Shown piece by piece: positions 48,192-57,069 of a stretch of DNA of 60,670 nt. The position numbers were made by a program, and so were the translations under genes. Within the stretch, counting starts at the first letter, position 1, and each line of letters opens with the position of its first letter. Location of the stretch: assembly GCA_016870155.1 (NCBI GenBank), contig VGCE01000010.1, forward strand, positions 1 to 60,670. Reading direction: 5' to 3'. Below the pieces are notes generated by a model. It saw nothing but the letters and a program-made list of their open reading frames with translations, searched no databases and was not told the origin of the DNA. This DNA comes from Actinomycetota bacterium (GTDB lineage Bacteria > Actinomycetota > Thermoleophilia > Miltoncostaeales > Miltoncostaeaceae).

Positions 48192-49091
48192 TCAGGCGGG
48201 GCGGGCGACAACCACCCACCCGGCCCCTGTGCCGGCATCGTCAAGGGCGTGCACGTCGATCTGCACATCGAACCCCTCGGCCGCGACCCACCCGGCCAGG
48301 TCGGCACCGAACGACGTGAACTCGAGGAAGTCGTCCCCCACGGGAAGCCGCGAGTAGGGCCCTGCGCCCCGGCCGTGGTAGAGCGGGGGGTGCAGGTGCC
48401 GCACGCCATCCGCCTCTAGCACGGCGCGGGTTTGCGTGGCCGGACGCGAGACCAGCGCGGGCACGGTGAACACGTGCACGCCACCCGGCCGAATCACCCG
48501 TCGCACTTCGCGCATGGCCGCGACGGGGTCGGGAACATGCTCGAGGGTGTCGGAGTGCAACACCACGTCGAACGTGGCATCGGCGAACGTGAGGGCGGTG
48601 AGGTCCTCGTTGAGGCGACCGTCCGGCCCCGCAGTGCCCAGGCCCTCGGCACCCCGGTACTCGGTGGATACCAGCCGCGGGTGCGCCGACAGCACCGTGT
48701 GCATCGACCCGGTGGAGCCCAGTTCGTTGATCTCGAGCACGTCGAGGGAGGCGAACGGCGGGATGTCGATGGCCTCGCGCACCGACCCGGCATCACTGCC
48801 CAGGGCGCGCAGCAGCGATGACGCGAGCATCCTCACGCGCAGGCTCGACGAGCACGTGCCGCAGAACATGCTCTCGCGGCGCAGGTACGCATGATCGGCC
48901 GCAGCGTCACCCCAGGCCTCCAGCAACTCCCGATCAATGGACCACGAGTTGAAGCGGAACACGGTGACGTCGCCGCACACGGAGCAGCGGCCGCGCTGGT
49001 CGTACCCGCGGTCGCCCGGGTGCCGACCGAAGCGGAGGATCTTCCTCTTCGCCCAGATCGTGGGAGAGGGACGCGTGGACTGGGTGAACAC
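48192..49091 (-). CDS. SAM-dependent methyltransferase with N-terminal Cys pairs
   Basis: The 299-residue protein has a probable zinc ribbon (CSVCG near 34-38 and CGTC near 79-82). A class I methyltransferase domain follows: LDVLEINELGSTGSMH, ADATFDVVLHSDTLEHVPDP (about 170-190) and IRPGGVHVFTVPAL. The HVPDP motif is common in sugar or lipid methyltransferases. GTG 49091 is chosen because TACCCT (minus strand, 49106-49101) ends 9 bases before it and the upstream residues lack conservation. It is divergent from the Wzx gene. Confidence 0.85.
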   Translation of the reverse strand: MFTQSTRPSPTIWAKRKILRFGRHPGDRGYDQRGRCSVCGDVTVFRFNSWSIDRELLEAWGDAAADHAYLRRESMFCGTCSSSLRVRMLASSLLRALGSDAGSVREAIDIPPFASLDVLEINELGSTGSMHTVLSAHPRLVSTEYRGAEGLGTAGPDGRLNEDLTALTFADATFDVVLHSDTLEHVPDPVAAMREVRRVIRPGGVHVFTVPALVSRPATQTRAVLEADGVRHLHPPLYHGRGAGPYSRLPVGDDFLEFTSFGADLAGWVAAEGFDVQIDVHALDDAGTGAGWVVVARPA

Positions 49092-49133
49092 AGCCAATAG
49101 GGTAGCGGCCTGTGCGGCCTCTACGATGGGCCC
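49092..49133. promoter_or_regulatory. Divergent leaderless promoters (methyltransferase/wzx-like)
   Basis: The 42 bases between two divergent GTG starts contain TACCCT on the minus strand ending 9 bases before one GTG and TACGAT on the plus strand (49122-49127) 6 bases before the other. Neither side has a Shine-Dalgarno sequence. This marks a transcription start inside the polysaccharide locus for the genes running to the right. Confidence 0.5.
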
Positions 49134-50465
49134 GTGTCTGAAGCGGCGTCCACGCGCGACCCCCGGGGCGCCCTCCACAGCACAGCCATCGTCAGCGGAG
49201 CGCTGGTGGCCTGGAGCATCGGCGCCTACGTGTTCTTCCTACTCGCGGGCCGGATGCTCGGGCCGGAGGACTACGGACTCGCCGCAGCCCTCCTTGCCGT
49301 GGTGGTCGTGGGCGCGACACCGATGATCGCCCTGCAGTGGTCATCCGCGCGCGTCATTGCGGGCGGTGGCGTGACGGCCCGGGATGATGCACGGGGGGTG
49401 TACCGCCGCACCTTGGTGCTGGCCACGGCAGGCGCTGCCGCCCTCGCCCTGATCGCATCGGGCATCACCGCAGCGCTGGGCGCCTCGGGCAACCAACTTC
49501 CGGTCGGTCCCCTGATCGCCACCTACTGGTCGCTGGCGGCGTTCATGCCGCTCCTCGTGGCTGCCGGCGCGCTGCAGGGGCAGCACCGATACTGGGGCTT
49601 CGCGGTGAGCTACGGCCTGAGCGGCGTGCTGCGGGCGCCGGTGCTGCTACTGCTTCTTGCGCTGCCCTTGCTCAGCGGGGTCGAGGCCACTCTGCTGGGC
49701 GTGGCAATACCAACGGCACTCGGCGCCGCGCTTGCCGTATGGCTCACCCGGGCGCTGCTCCTGCAGGTGCCGAAGCCCTCGGCAGCCGCCTGGAAGTCGT
49801 TCGGTGCCGGGCTCGGCGTGGCCACGGTGGGCCTCTCCGGAATTGCAGTGCTCACCAATGTCGACGTCATCGCCGCCAAGCTCTCACTGGGTGGTGCCGA
49901 AGCGGGCTACTTCGGCGCCGCGGCGATCATCGCAAAGGCCCTGATGCTCGTGCCGCAGGCACTCACCACCGTGCTGCTGCCCCGGGTTGCCGAGCGGCAG
50001 CAGCGAGGGCAGGCCACCGGATCGCTGCTGGCAGTCGGGGTGGTCACGATGTTCGCAGCAGGACTTGCCGCGATGGCACTCGCCGTTCCCCTCGAAGGCC
50101 CCATCACCACCATCACATTCGGCACGGCCTTCGAACCGGCGGCGACCCTGGTGGTGCCGTTCTTCGGCGCCACGACCCTGCTCGGGGCATTACTCATCCT
50201 CGTCAACCACCATGTAGCGCGCAACGACCGCCGCTTCGCGTGGACGGTGGGCGCCCTGGCGATCGTGCAGGTAATCCTGCTGGTGCTCTACGGAGACTCG
50301 GCCGGGGCGATCATCGCCATCGATGCCATCGTCGCCGGGGCCGGACTCGTGATCCATGAGGTGATGTACCTGCAGACTGACGAGAGCATGCTGATCGGGG
50401 CCGGGCGCCAGGCGCGCGAGGTGATGCGCCGCATCCGGGCCCGCAACGCGGGCGAGGCCGGATGA
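49134..50465 (+). CDS. Wzx-type polysaccharide flippase
   Basis: The 443-residue membrane protein has about 12-14 hydrophobic helices and the N-terminal GALVAWSIGAYVFFLLAGRM followed by GPEDYGLAAALLAV, typical of MATE/MOP polysaccharide exporters. It would flip lipid-linked oligosaccharide across the membrane. Its stop overlaps the RmlC start by four bases. With the O-antigen-ligase-like protein at 8061 and the sugar-1-phosphate transferase at 23410 it could complete a Wzx-dependent pathway. Confidence 0.88.
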   Translation: MSEAASTRDPRGALHSTAIVSGALVAWSIGAYVFFLLAGRMLGPEDYGLAAALLAVVVVGATPMIALQWSSARVIAGGGVTARDDARGVYRRTLVLATAGAAALALIASGITAALGASGNQLPVGPLIATYWSLAAFMPLLVAAGALQGQHRYWGFAVSYGLSGVLRAPVLLLLLALPLLSGVEATLLGVAIPTALGAALAVWLTRALLLQVPKPSAAAWKSFGAGLGVATVGLSGIAVLTNVDVIAAKLSLGGAEAGYFGAAAIIAKALMLVPQALTTVLLPRVAERQQRGQATGSLLAVGVVTMFAAGLAAMALAVPLEGPITTITFGTAFEPAATLVVPFFGATTLLGALLILVNHHVARNDRRFAWTVGALAIVQVILLVLYGDSAGAIIAIDAIVAGAGLVIHEVMYLQTDESMLIGAGRQAREVMRRIRARNAGEAG

Positions 50466-51022
50466 AGCGCCTCGACTCGCAGCTGCCCGGCCTCATCGTG
50501 CTCGAGCCCACCATCCACGGCGACAGCCGGGGCTGGTTCCAGGAGACCTACCGGCAGAACGTCATGGCAGACCTCGGGATCACCGACGACTTCGTGCAGG
50601 ACAACCACAGCAGGTCGGCGCGCGGGGTTCTGCGCGGCCTGCACTTCCAGGTGGGTGACCACCCGCAGGCGAAGCTGGTGCGCTGTGTGCGCGGGGCAAT
50701 CATGGACGTCGCCGTCGACCTGCGGCGGGGCTCACCCACGTACGGCCGCTGGGAGGCCTGGCAACTCGACGACGATCGCGGGCTGCAGCTGTACTGCCCT
50801 GCTGGGTTTGCCCATGGGTTCGTGGTGCTGAGCGACGTTGCAGACGTCGTATATCGCTGCTCCGACTACTACGACCCCGCCGGCGACAGCGGAATCCGGT
50901 TTGACGACCCCACCGTCGGCGTCGATTGGCCCGGTGGGCCGCACTCGGTGAGCGACCGCGACGCCACTGCGCCGCTGCTGGCCGACATCGCCGACGAACT
51001 GCCCTTCGAATGGAGGGGATGA
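50462..51022 (+). CDS. rfbC: dTDP-4-dehydrorhamnose 3,5-epimerase family protein
   Basis: The 186-residue cupin has RGWFQETYRQNVM, the active-site RGVLRGLHFQ (His near 60), VRCVRGAIMDVAVDLRRGS and PAGFAHGFVVLSD. These are the RmlC landmarks; the product in the dTDP-rhamnose route is dTDP-4-keto-L-rhamnose. RmlA, RmlB and RmlD are not in the window, so the exact sugar is uncertain and a related 3- or 5-epimerase is possible. It is coupled to the genes on both sides by ATGA overlaps. Confidence 0.92.
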   Translation: MKRLDSQLPGLIVLEPTIHGDSRGWFQETYRQNVMADLGITDDFVQDNHSRSARGVLRGLHFQVGDHPQAKLVRCVRGAIMDVAVDLRRGSPTYGRWEAWQLDDDRGLQLYCPAGFAHGFVVLSDVADVVYRCSDYYDPAGDSGIRFDDPTVGVDWPGGPHSVSDRDATAPLLADIADELPFEWRG

Positions 51023-51894
51023 GCGCGCCCGAGCTCAGCGTGGTGATCGTCTCGTATCGCTGCGCCGACCTGCTGGCCGAATGCCTCGACAGCCTCGGGG
51101 AGAGCCGGTCGGACGTGCAGATGGAGGTCATGGTCGTCGACAACGCCTCGGGCGACGACACCGTGGCCGTGGCCCGGTCGTACGAGTGGGTCGACGTGGA
51201 GGCGCTCGACGACAACGTGGGATTCGCGCGCGCCAACAACCGCGCCATGGATCGCAGCCGCGGACGGGCCGTGCTGGTGCTCAACCCCGACACCGTGCTG
51301 CCCGCCGGGTCGCTGCGCGCATGCCTCGACTACCTGTGGCAGCACCCGGACATCGGCCTGCTCACGCCGAAGCTCGTCGACCGCGAGGGGCGGCTCGACC
51401 GCCGCTGCCATCGCGGCTACCCCACCATGTGGTCGTCGTTCTGCTACTTCACCACGCTCGACCGCCGCCTGAAGGGGCCGCGCTCGCGTTGGTACACGAT
51501 GGGCCACCTGCCGGAGGACGAGGCCACCGACGTCGAGAGCGTGTCGGGCGCCTTCATGCTCATGCCCGCCGACGCCATGCGACGCGTGGGCGGCTTCGAC
51601 GAGCAGTTCTTCATGTACGCCGAGGACATCGACCTCTCCCTGCGCTTCATCGAAGCCGGATACCGCGTGTGGTACTGGCCCGGCGTGGAGGTGGTGCACG
51701 TGGGCGCGGGATCAAACGTGGCGGGCCAGCGCCCGCCTGCCGCGAACGCCGCCTACTTCCGCACCATGGCGCCATTCATACGCAAGCACTCACCCGGCGT
51801 GCGGGGAGAGATCACGGCGCTGGCCGCATGGGGCGCCGGAGAGCTGATGCTGGCTGCCACCGAGGCCAGACGCCGGCTGGGCAGGGGCGCGTGA
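51019..51894 (+). CDS. Glycosyltransferase family 2 (rhamnosyltransferase-like)
   Basis: The 291-residue GT-A enzyme has SVVIVSYRCADLLAECLDSL, VVDNASGDDT (about 38-47), DNVGFARANNRAM and the LNPDT metal motif (about 91-95). FDEQFFMYAEDIDLSLR follows as the acceptor-side motif. This style is shared by WbbL-like rhamnosyltransferases. ATG 51019 overlaps the RmlC stop; ATG 51010 is an alternative. Being directly coupled to RmlC, a deoxyhexose donor is plausible. Confidence 0.92.
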   Translation: MSAPELSVVIVSYRCADLLAECLDSLGESRSDVQMEVMVVDNASGDDTVAVARSYEWVDVEALDDNVGFARANNRAMDRSRGRAVLVLNPDTVLPAGSLRACLDYLWQHPDIGLLTPKLVDREGRLDRRCHRGYPTMWSSFCYFTTLDRRLKGPRSRWYTMGHLPEDEATDVESVSGAFMLMPADAMRRVGGFDEQFFMYAEDIDLSLRFIEAGYRVWYWPGVEVVHVGAGSNVAGQRPPAANAAYFRTMAPFIRKHSPGVRGEITALAAWGAGELMLAATEARRRLGRGA

Positions 51895-53396
51895 TGACGC
51901 ACGCGCAGGCCCCCTGGTGGCGGCGCCTCTGGGCCGCGCACGCCCCGTTGGTGGTGCTCGGCGCGATCATCCTCGTGGGGGTGATCGAACGGCTCTACCG
52001 CTTCACCGCACCGATCCTCGACCAGCACTTCTTTCGCCAGACCCAGACCGCAAGCCAGGTGTGGCTGTGGGATCGCTTCGGCTTCTCGCTCTTCGACTAC
52101 CACGTGCCGATGTTCGGCGGCGGGTACTGGGTGCTGGAGTTCCCCTGGTACCAGGACGTGGTGTACGGCCTCTCGCTCGTGTTCGGTTTTCACGAGGAGC
52201 TCGGGCGGGTGGTATCGATCGCCGCCTTCGTCGCCTCGGCGTATCTGCTCTACGAGATCGGTCGCCGCCTGCTCGGCTCGCGCGCCGCGGCCATCGCGGC
52301 AGTGGCATTCCTCGCGTTCATGCCGATCACGGTGTTCTACTACCGCGCGTTCCTCATCGACCCGTTCATCATCGCCTTCGCGCTGCTCATGGTGCTCGCG
52401 GCGATTCGGATGAGCGAACGCATGACATGGACCTGGCTCGCGACCTTCCTAATCGCCACTTTCGTCACCGCGCTCGGCAAGGCCAACTTGCTTGTTGTGT
52501 TCGCGCTGCCCGTGCTCGCGCTCCTTTATCGCGGCTTCGTGCGGCGGCGCGCGAGTCGCGCCCAATGGGTCGTGCTGGTCGGCGGCGGCGTGGTTGTGCT
52601 GGCGGCGCTCGTTGCGTGGACCCGGCATGCAGATGCCATCAACCTCGCATCGAACGGAATGACCTACTCAAACATGCGCTGGTGGTACTTCGGCAGCCGC
52701 GTATTCGATGCGCAATTGTGGACAACGATCGGGGAACGATTTGTCGACAACCTGAGTCCCCTTGGAGTCGTCATGGTCGCTCTTGGGGTTGCGGCAATTC
52801 CCCGCCTCAGGTCTGGCTACCGCGTTGAACTCATCCTGCTCGCGCTCTCTGTCCCAGTCTCAATCAGCATCTTCGCGAACCTCAACTTCGTCCACGACTA
52901 CTACCAGTTGCCGTACTACGCAACGCTGAGCCTGCTTGGCGGGCTCGGCGTGTGGAGCGTCGCCTCTCTTGCCCTTAGGGTTTCCCGCGGATCGGCCTTC
53001 CAGTTAGCCGCCGGGCTGCTCCTTGGTCTGGTAGGCATATGGTCCTACACGCTCTTCGTCGGGACCTTCTTCAGCAAGAACGCCCTCGGCGCTCTGGGTC
53101 TCAGCGAAACCGGCGCCGTCATTCGTGACAACACTCCCGACAAGCCAATCATCACACTCGGCGAGGGTGATGATCCACGTGAGCCCACGGTGCTCTACGA
53201 GGCCCGGCGCATCGGCTGGCGACTGGACTCCCTTGAGCCCCGCACCGCCACTCGGCAGATCACTGAGGCCCGTGACCTAGGGGCGATCGTCGTGTTCAAA
53301 GGTCCATCGGGCGTGCCAGCTTGGGTCATCCCGGCGGCCGAAAAGCGTGGGCTCAAGGCCACCCTGGAAACGCCCCAGATGCTGATCTTCACCTGA
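51894..53396 (+). CDS. GT39-like membrane glycosyltransferase
   Basis: The 500-residue protein has about ten helices. The first outer loop carries LDQHFFRQTQTA, where GT39/PMT-like enzymes keep acidic residues for lipid-linked donor use. A short C-terminal outer domain (about 415-500) follows. It probably transfers a sugar from a polyprenol carrier outside the cell. The start overlaps the previous stop by one base. From about 52640 onward the DNA is visibly less GC-rich at third positions than the first half, suggesting a mosaic gene. Confidence 0.87.
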   Translation: MTHAQAPWWRRLWAAHAPLVVLGAIILVGVIERLYRFTAPILDQHFFRQTQTASQVWLWDRFGFSLFDYHVPMFGGGYWVLEFPWYQDVVYGLSLVFGFHEELGRVVSIAAFVASAYLLYEIGRRLLGSRAAAIAAVAFLAFMPITVFYYRAFLIDPFIIAFALLMVLAAIRMSERMTWTWLATFLIATFVTALGKANLLVVFALPVLALLYRGFVRRRASRAQWVVLVGGGVVVLAALVAWTRHADAINLASNGMTYSNMRWWYFGSRVFDAQLWTTIGERFVDNLSPLGVVMVALGVAAIPRLRSGYRVELILLALSVPVSISIFANLNFVHDYYQLPYYATLSLLGGLGVWSVASLALRVSRGSAFQLAAGLLLGLVGIWSYTLFVGTFFSKNALGALGLSETGAVIRDNTPDKPIITLGEGDDPREPTVLYEARRIGWRLDSLEPRTATRQITEARDLGAIVVFKGPSGVPAWVIPAAEKRGLKATLETPQMLIFT

Positions 53397-53404
53397 GTGC
53401 CACG

Positions 53405-54472
53405 ATGAAGAGATACCTCGTCACCGGCGGATGCGGGTTCGTGGGCTCGCGCATGTGCCTCGGCATCCGCGCGGCCGACCCATCGGCAGAGGTCGTCGCC
53501 TTCGACAACCTTCGCCGCCGCGGCAGCGAGATCAACGTGGTCGACTTGGGCGCCGCAGGGATCACGGTCGCCCACGGCGACATCCGCATGGCCGCCGACC
53601 TCGATGACCTCGACGGCACCTTCGACGTGGTGTTCGACGCCGCTGCCGAGCCCAGCGTGCACGCCGGCACCACCGGCAGCCCCCGCTACGTGATCGACAC
53701 CAATCTCGGTGGCACGGTGAACCTGCTCGAGTTCGCCCGACGGCGTGCCAAGACCTTCGTGCTGCTCAGCACCTCTCGTGTGTACGCCATCGACGCCCTG
53801 CGCGGCATCGAGACCGTCGAGGGGGACACCCGGTTCGAAGTCACAGCTACTCAGGCGCTTCCCGGCGTTGGCCCCGAGGGCGTGTCCGAGGCGTTTCCCA
53901 CCGATGGTGCGCGCTCGTACTACGGCGCCAGCAAGCTGGCCAGCGAGATGCTGGCCCAGGAGTACGCCGCGGCCAGCGGCCTCGAGGTGATCATCAACCG
54001 CTGCGGCGTGCTGGCGGGTGCGGGCCAGTTCGGCAAGGTCGACCAGGGGGTCATCGCCCTCTGGGTGGCATCGCACATCTACGACCGGCCGCTGAAGTAC
54101 ATCGGCTTCGGCGGCACCGGCAAGCAGGTGCGCGACCTCATGCACCCCGACGACCTCCTCGCACTGGTGATGCGCCAGATCGACATGGCGCCATCCATCA
54201 GCGGTGAGGTATTCAACGTGGGCGGGGGGCTCCCCATCAGCGTGTCGCTGCTCGAGCTCACCGCCCTGTGCCGCGATCGCACCGGCAACGAGGTGCCCAT
54301 CACACCCGTGCCCGAGACCGCCGCGGTTGACGTGCCGGTATACCTCACCGATACCGCACGGGTGCGCGAGGCCACCGGATGGTCGCCTTCGCGCGATGCA
54401 TCCACGATCGTCGATGGCATCGCCACGTGGATCGAAGGCGACATCGATCGGCTTCGGCCCATCTTCACCTAG
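53405..54472 (+). CDS. NAD-dependent nucleotide-sugar epimerase/dehydratase (SDR)
   Basis: The 355-residue extended SDR has TGGCGFVGS (about 7-15), DAAAEPSV, STSRVYA and the catalytic YYGASKLASE with Tyr and Lys in Y-x3-K. GTGKQVRDLMHPDDL near 240 resembles CDP-tyvelose 2-epimerase-like members. It is followed by a second SDR after 22 bases; the pair probably converts one activated sugar stepwise. ATG 53405 starts the conserved glycine motif. Confidence 0.9.
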   Translation: MKRYLVTGGCGFVGSRMCLGIRAADPSAEVVAFDNLRRRGSEINVVDLGAAGITVAHGDIRMAADLDDLDGTFDVVFDAAAEPSVHAGTTGSPRYVIDTNLGGTVNLLEFARRRAKTFVLLSTSRVYAIDALRGIETVEGDTRFEVTATQALPGVGPEGVSEAFPTDGARSYYGASKLASEMLAQEYAAASGLEVIINRCGVLAGAGQFGKVDQGVIALWVASHIYDRPLKYIGFGGTGKQVRDLMHPDDLLALVMRQIDMAPSISGEVFNVGGGLPISVSLLELTALCRDRTGNEVPITPVPETAAVDVPVYLTDTARVREATGWSPSRDASTIVDGIATWIEGDIDRLRPIFT

Positions 54473-54494
54473 AAACCTTCCGGAGGAGTACTGA

Positions 54495-55565
54495 GTGTCA
54501 CTTGCCATCGTCACAGGATCGTCCGGGCTCATCGGCAGCGAGATGTCGCGCTATCTCGATGCCCGCGGCTGGGACGTGATCGGCATCGACAATGACATGC
54601 GGGCGTACTTCTTCGGCGATGAGGCCTCCACCCAGTGGAATGCCGATCGGCTGAAGGCGGACCTCTCACGATTCCGTCTCGAGACGCTGGACATCCGCGA
54701 TACCGACGCCGTGATGAAGCTCTTCAAGAACCTCGGGTCGTCGATCGAGTTGGTGGTGCACTGCGCAGCCCAGCCCAGCCACGACTGGGCGGCCCGCGAG
54801 CCACTTACGGACTTCGGGGTGAACGCCAACGGCACACTCAACCTGCTCGAGGCCACGCGGCTGCATGCACCTGATGCCGTGTTCGCCTTCATGAGCACCA
54901 ACAAGGTGTACGGCGACGCCCCGAACGACCTGCCGCTCATCGAGACCGACACCCGGTGGGAGCTCGACCCCACCAACCCCTGGGCCGAGCACGGGTTCGA
55001 CGAGCACCTGCGCATCGACCAGAGCAAGCACAGCCTCTTCGGTGCCAGCAAGGTGGCCGCCGACGTGCTGTGCCAGGAGTACGGCCGCTACTTCGACATG
55101 AAGACGGGTGCCTTCCGTGGTGGCTGCCTCACCGGGCCGGCGCACTCGGGCGCCGAGCTGCATGGGTTCCTCGCCTACCTGGTGCAGTGCACCCTCACCG
55201 GCCGGCACTACACGATCTTCGGGTACAAGGGGAAGCAGGTGCGCGACAACATCCACTCGCACGATCTGGTGAGCGCGCTGTTCGCCTTCTACGAGCACCC
55301 GCGACCGGGAGCCGTGTACAACATCGGTGGATCGCGCTTCGCGAACTGCTCGGTGCTCGAGGCCATCGCGCTCAGCGAGGAGCTCACCGGCTGCGAGATG
55401 AACTACTCGCTGTCGGATGAGAACCGGTCGGGCGACCACATCTGGTGGATCTCCGACGTGCGGAGATTTCAGGCCGACTACCCCGACTGGCAGTACCAGT
55501 ACAACCTGCGCACCACCGTGCAGGAGATCGTGGACGCCACCCGGGAGCGCATGGCCACCGCATGA
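54495..55565 (+). CDS. CDP-tyvelose-2-epimerase-like SDR
   Basis: The 356-residue extended SDR has [10 protein letters not shown] (about 7-16), [62 protein letters not shown] and [13 protein letters not shown]. These features match tyvelose/paratose 2-epimerase-like proteins. The Tyr of the usual Y-x3-K motif is Phe here (LFGASK), while Lys is kept. GTG 54495 has GGAGGAG at 54482-54488. The stop overlaps the following GT2 start. Confidence 0.88.
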   Translation: MSLAIVTGSSGLIGSEMSRYLDARGWDVIGIDNDMRAYFFGDEASTQWNADRLKADLSRFRLETLDIRDTDAVMKLFKNLGSSIELVVHCAAQPSHDWAAREPLTDFGVNANGTLNLLEATRLHAPDAVFAFMSTNKVYGDAPNDLPLIETDTRWELDPTNPWAEHGFDEHLRIDQSKHSLFGASKVAADVLCQEYGRYFDMKTGAFRGGCLTGPAHSGAELHGFLAYLVQCTLTGRHYTIFGYKGKQVRDNIHSHDLVSALFAFYEHPRPGAVYNIGGSRFANCSVLEAIALSEELTGCEMNYSLSDENRSGDHIWWISDVRRFQADYPDWQYQYNLRTTVQEIVDATRERMATA

Positions 55566-56320
55566 GCCAGATGCTCTCCGTCGTGATCCCGGCGCACAAC
55601 GAGGCCGATTCCATACCCACCGCGCTGCGCGGGGTGTATGCGGCCCTGCAGGCGGCCGGGGTGGATCACGAGATCGTGGTGGTGGATGACCACTGCAGCG
55701 ACGGCACCGCCGACGTGGTGCGCGCGCTGGCTGCACACGAGGTGCCCACCGCCCGCGTGGTGGTGAACCAGGGCAAGGGCGGCTTCGGGTTGGCGGTGCG
55801 CTGCGGCCTGGACAACTTCTCGGGCGACGCCGTGGCGGTGATGATGGCCGACCTCAGCGACTCGCCCGACGACCTGGTGGAGTTCTGGCGCACCATGCAG
55901 CGCACCGGGGCCGACTGCGTGTTTGGCACGCGGTTCTCGAAGGGCGGGCGGGTCATCGACTACCCGGCGGCCAAGCTGCGCATCAACCGGGTGGCCAATC
56001 TGGGCATTCGCGTGCTCTTCGGGCTGCGCTACGACGACGTCACCAACGCCTTCAAGTTGTATCGCCGCGAGGTGATCGACGGCGTGCAGCCGCTGCTCAG
56101 CCACCACTTCAACCTCACGGTTGAGATACCGCTCAAGGCGATCGTGCGGGGCTACACCTACGCCGTGGTGCCCAACTCGTGGACCAACCGCTCGCATGGC
56201 GAGTCGAAGTTCAGGGTGAAGGAGATGGGATCCCGGTACGCATTCATCATCCTCTACTGCCTGCTCGAGCGACTGCTCTCACGCGGTGACTATCGCCGCG
56301 TGGCTGCGGAGCAACGATGA
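55562..56320 (+). CDS. Glycosyltransferase family 2 (polyprenol-phosphate type)
   Basis: The 252-residue GT-A enzyme has [27 protein letters not shown] (about 41-50), [13 protein letters not shown] and MADLSDSP (about 97-104), with [11 protein letters not shown] and a basic [15 protein letters not shown] loop. It belongs to the dolichol-phosphate-mannose-synthase-like branch. No C-terminal transmembrane pair is present beyond one weak hydrophobic stretch ([14 protein letters not shown]). Overlaps couple it to genes on both sides. Confidence 0.9.
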   Translation: MSQMLSVVIPAHNEADSIPTALRGVYAALQAAGVDHEIVVVDDHCSDGTADVVRALAAHEVPTARVVVNQGKGGFGLAVRCGLDNFSGDAVAVMMADLSDSPDDLVEFWRTMQRTGADCVFGTRFSKGGRVIDYPAAKLRINRVANLGIRVLFGLRYDDVTNAFKLYRREVIDGVQPLLSHHFNLTVEIPLKAIVRGYTYAVVPNSWTNRSHGESKFRVKEMGSRYAFIILYCLLERLLSRGDYRRVAAEQR

Positions 56321-57069
56321 CTCTCGAATCGCCAACAGCGTGGGTATGCGTGCCCACCTACGACGAGCGCGAGAACGTCGAGGCGCTCGTCACCGCCGTG
56401 CGGCAGGCCATGGACGATGCCGGCATCGACGGCCACGTGCTGGTGATCGACGACGGCTCGCCCGACGGCACCGGGCAGATTGCCGATGCCATGGCGGCTC
56501 GCGACAACCGCGTGCACGTGCTGCACCGCACCGCCAAGGAGGGCATTGGGCCCGCCTACCGGGCGGGGTTCCGCCACGCCATGGCGGAGGGTGCAGACCT
56601 CATCCTCGAGATGGACTGCGACTTCTCCCACAACCCGCGCGACGTGCCCCGGCTCATCGCCGCCGCACGCACAGCAGACGTGGTGCTCGGTTCGCGCTAC
56701 GCGCGGGGGGGCGGTGTGGCCGAGTGGGGACTGCTGCGCCGTGCGATCAGCCGCGGCGGGTGCCTGTATGCCCAGGCATGGATCGGCGCATCGGTGAAGG
56801 ACCTCACGGGCGGCTTCAAGTGCTTTCGCCGCGAGGTACTCGAGGCTATCCCTCTCGATGAGGTGTCGGGCGCGGGCTACGTGTTCCAGGTGGAGATGAC
56901 CTACCGCGCACTGCTGCAGGGCTTCTCGGTGGTCGAGGTGCCCATCACCTTCACCGACCGCACCCAAGGCCAGAGCAAGATGAGCCGCGGCATCGTGGTG
57001 GAGGCCGCCGTGCTGGTGCCGCGCCTTCGCCGCAGGCTCGGCTCCCTCCCCAAGCGCCGCAGGCGATGA
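56317..57069 (+). CDS. Polyprenol-monophosphomannose-synthase-like GT2
   Basis: The 250-residue enzyme has CVPTYDERENVEALV, VIDDGSPDGTGQIAD (about 44-58), KEGIGPAYRAGF and MDCDFSHNPRDVP (about 105-117). TGGFKCFRREVLEAI and FTDRTQGQSKMS follow. This is the full motif set of actinobacterial Ppm1/DPM1 enzymes that make polyprenol-phosphate mannose. It would supply the GT39-like membrane transferases encoded next. The stop overlaps the next start. Confidence 0.93.
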   Translation: MTLESPTAWVCVPTYDERENVEALVTAVRQAMDDAGIDGHVLVIDDGSPDGTGQIADAMAARDNRVHVLHRTAKEGIGPAYRAGFRHAMAEGADLILEMDCDFSHNPRDVPRLIAAARTADVVLGSRYARGGGVAEWGLLRRAISRGGCLYAQAWIGASVKDLTGGFKCFRREVLEAIPLDEVSGAGYVFQVEMTYRALLQGFSVVEVPITFTDRTQGQSKMSRGIVVEAAVLVPRLRRRLGSLPKRRRR

